From contig JAGWPH010000125.1 in assembly GCA_028870615.1 (NCBI GenBank), positions 1-7,445 of the forward strand: 7,445 bases of DNA, read 5' to 3'. The notes beneath the pieces were generated by a model that did no database searches, was not told the origin of the DNA, and saw only the letters and a program-made list of their open reading frames with translations. Numbering within the stretch: the stretch's first letter is position 1; the number at the start of each line of letters is the position of its first letter. The stretch is from Betaproteobacteria bacterium (lineage in GTDB: Bacteria; Pseudomonadota; Gammaproteobacteria; Burkholderiales; Ferrovaceae). This document shows, one piece after another, positions 6,686 to 7,445 of this stretch. A program made the position numbers and the translations under genes.

Positions 6686-7445
6686 ATGAAAAAATCCCTG
6701 TTTGCACTGGCAGCGCTGAGCGCAGTAGCCGGTACCGCGCATGCGGACGTGACTTTGTACGGTATTCTGGACCTCGGCGTGGCAGAACTGACCCACGCAG
6801 GCAATTTCAGTTCTACTTTCGTGACCGGAGCAGTCCCGATAGGTGCAGGTTCCTTCCAGAAGCTGGGCACCACTATCGGCATGATAAACGGCGGCGAGTA
6901 TCAGACCCGCTGGGGCATCAAGGGAGCTGAAGATCTGGGCAACGGAACCCAAGCGTTCTTCCGTCTGGAATCCGCCATCAGCGCAGCCAACGGCATGATT
7001 TCTTCCTCCGGATTGGCAGGTGCCGGAGCTCCGAACAAATCCTATAGCATGGTGGTGGACACCAGCTTGAATGGGCAATTGTTTGGTCGTACCGCTCTGG
7101 TCGGGTTGTCCAACGATGGCTTGGGTACAGTGACTTTGGGTCGTCAAAACAGCCTGGAACTGGATATTATCACTGCGACCGCAGGTGGATACGATCCGGT
7201 TAGTGCCCAAATGTTCTCCCCCATCAACTTTTCAGGATTCTACGGTGGTGGTGGTGCAACGGATAGCGCCCGCATTGACAATTCCGTGAAGTATTCCAAG
7301 AATTTCGGCGATTTTGTCTTTAATGCCATCTATGGAATGGGTGGCATGGCAGGAAACACTTCGGCCAGAAGCACAGGCGAAGTTGGTTTTGGCTATGAAG
7401 GGAAACGTTTCGGTTTTGAACTGGCGGCGCAAAATTCCCAAGATG
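6686..7445 (+). CDS. Outer-membrane porin, betaproteobacterial general porin family (3' truncated)
   Basis: The frame is open from the ATG at 6686 to the right edge (253 whole codons). The protein should form a 16-stranded trimeric beta-barrel for passive diffusion of small hydrophilic solutes across the outer membrane. Residues 1-20 are a typical Sec signal peptide (MKKSLFALAA...) with an AHA cleavage site before Asp21. The mature protein opens with DVTLYGILDLGV, the usual first strand of Neisseria/Burkholderia-type porins. Family hallmarks follow: TRWGIKGAEDLGNGTQAFF (74-92, usually SRWGLKGSEDLGGGL), GRTALVGLS (134-142), GTVTLGRQ (147-154) and DNSVKYSKNFGDF (198-210). Amphipathic alternation and Gly/aromatic richness fit beta strands. 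Family members are usually about 330-400 residues, so roughly 80-150 C-terminal residues, including the terminal aromatic assembly signal, are missing. The upstream sigma-54 promoter suggests regulated rather than housekeeping expression. The solute specificity cannot be read from the sequence. Confidence 0.93.
   Translation, partial: MKKSLFALAALSAVAGTAHADVTLYGILDLGVAELTHAGNFSSTFVTGAVPIGAGSFQKLGTTIGMINGGEYQTRWGIKGAEDLGNGTQAFFRLESAISAANGMISSSGLAGAGAPNKSYSMVVDTSLNGQLFGRTALVGLSNDGLGTVTLGRQNSLELDIITATAGGYDPVSAQMFSPINFSGFYGGGGATDSARIDNSVKYSKNFGDFVFNAIYGMGGMAGNTSARSTGEVGFGYEGKRFGFELAAQNSQD

Noticed and set aside
6548..7210. 220-codon open frame on the minus strand opposite the porin
   Set aside because: It is antisense to a confidently identified porin with a signal peptide and a strong ribosome binding site. 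Its composition is irregular and it matches no family I recognise.

Overview
The window looks like chromosomal DNA of a Gram-negative proteobacterium, most likely a betaproteobacterium. The main evidence is a porin of the Neisseria/Burkholderia general-porin type, an HME-type RND metal-efflux pump and an NtrC-type sigma-54 regulator. The taxonomic call is inferred from protein families only. A finer placement, such as Nitrosomonadales, would be a guess.

All intact genes lie on the + strand. Positions 1-1740 hold the C-terminal half of a CzcA/CusA-type RND efflux permease, cut by the window edge. After a 17-base gap comes a large membrane sensor histidine kinase (1758-4469) with a MASE3-like multi-helix membrane domain, two GAF-like regions and a HisKA/HATPase core. 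Its last 20 bases overlap the start of an NtrC-family response regulator (4450-5832) with receiver, AAA+ sigma-54 activator and Fis-type DNA-binding domains. The spacing suggests that pump, kinase and regulator form one transcription unit.

An 853-base gap (5833-6685) follows and has three parts. About 5938-6170 carries a decayed minus-strand relic of an IS3-family transposase, with an internal deletion and a frameshift. About 6262-6365 is a compact regulatory region: two dyads and an almost perfect -24/-12 sigma-54 promoter (TGGCAT-N5-TTGCT). About 6376-6685 is a long untranslated leader with a 10-bp inverted repeat. The leader ends in a strong ribosome binding site for a porin gene (6686 to the right edge, truncated) with a clear signal peptide.

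The most interesting reading is a local circuit: a membrane sensor kinase activates the sigma-54 regulator, which binds the upstream dyads and switches on the porin from the -24/-12 promoter. The kinase and regulator are themselves linked to an inner-membrane metal (or related) exporter. The promoter and gene order are visible in the sequence. The regulatory link and the signal are inference.
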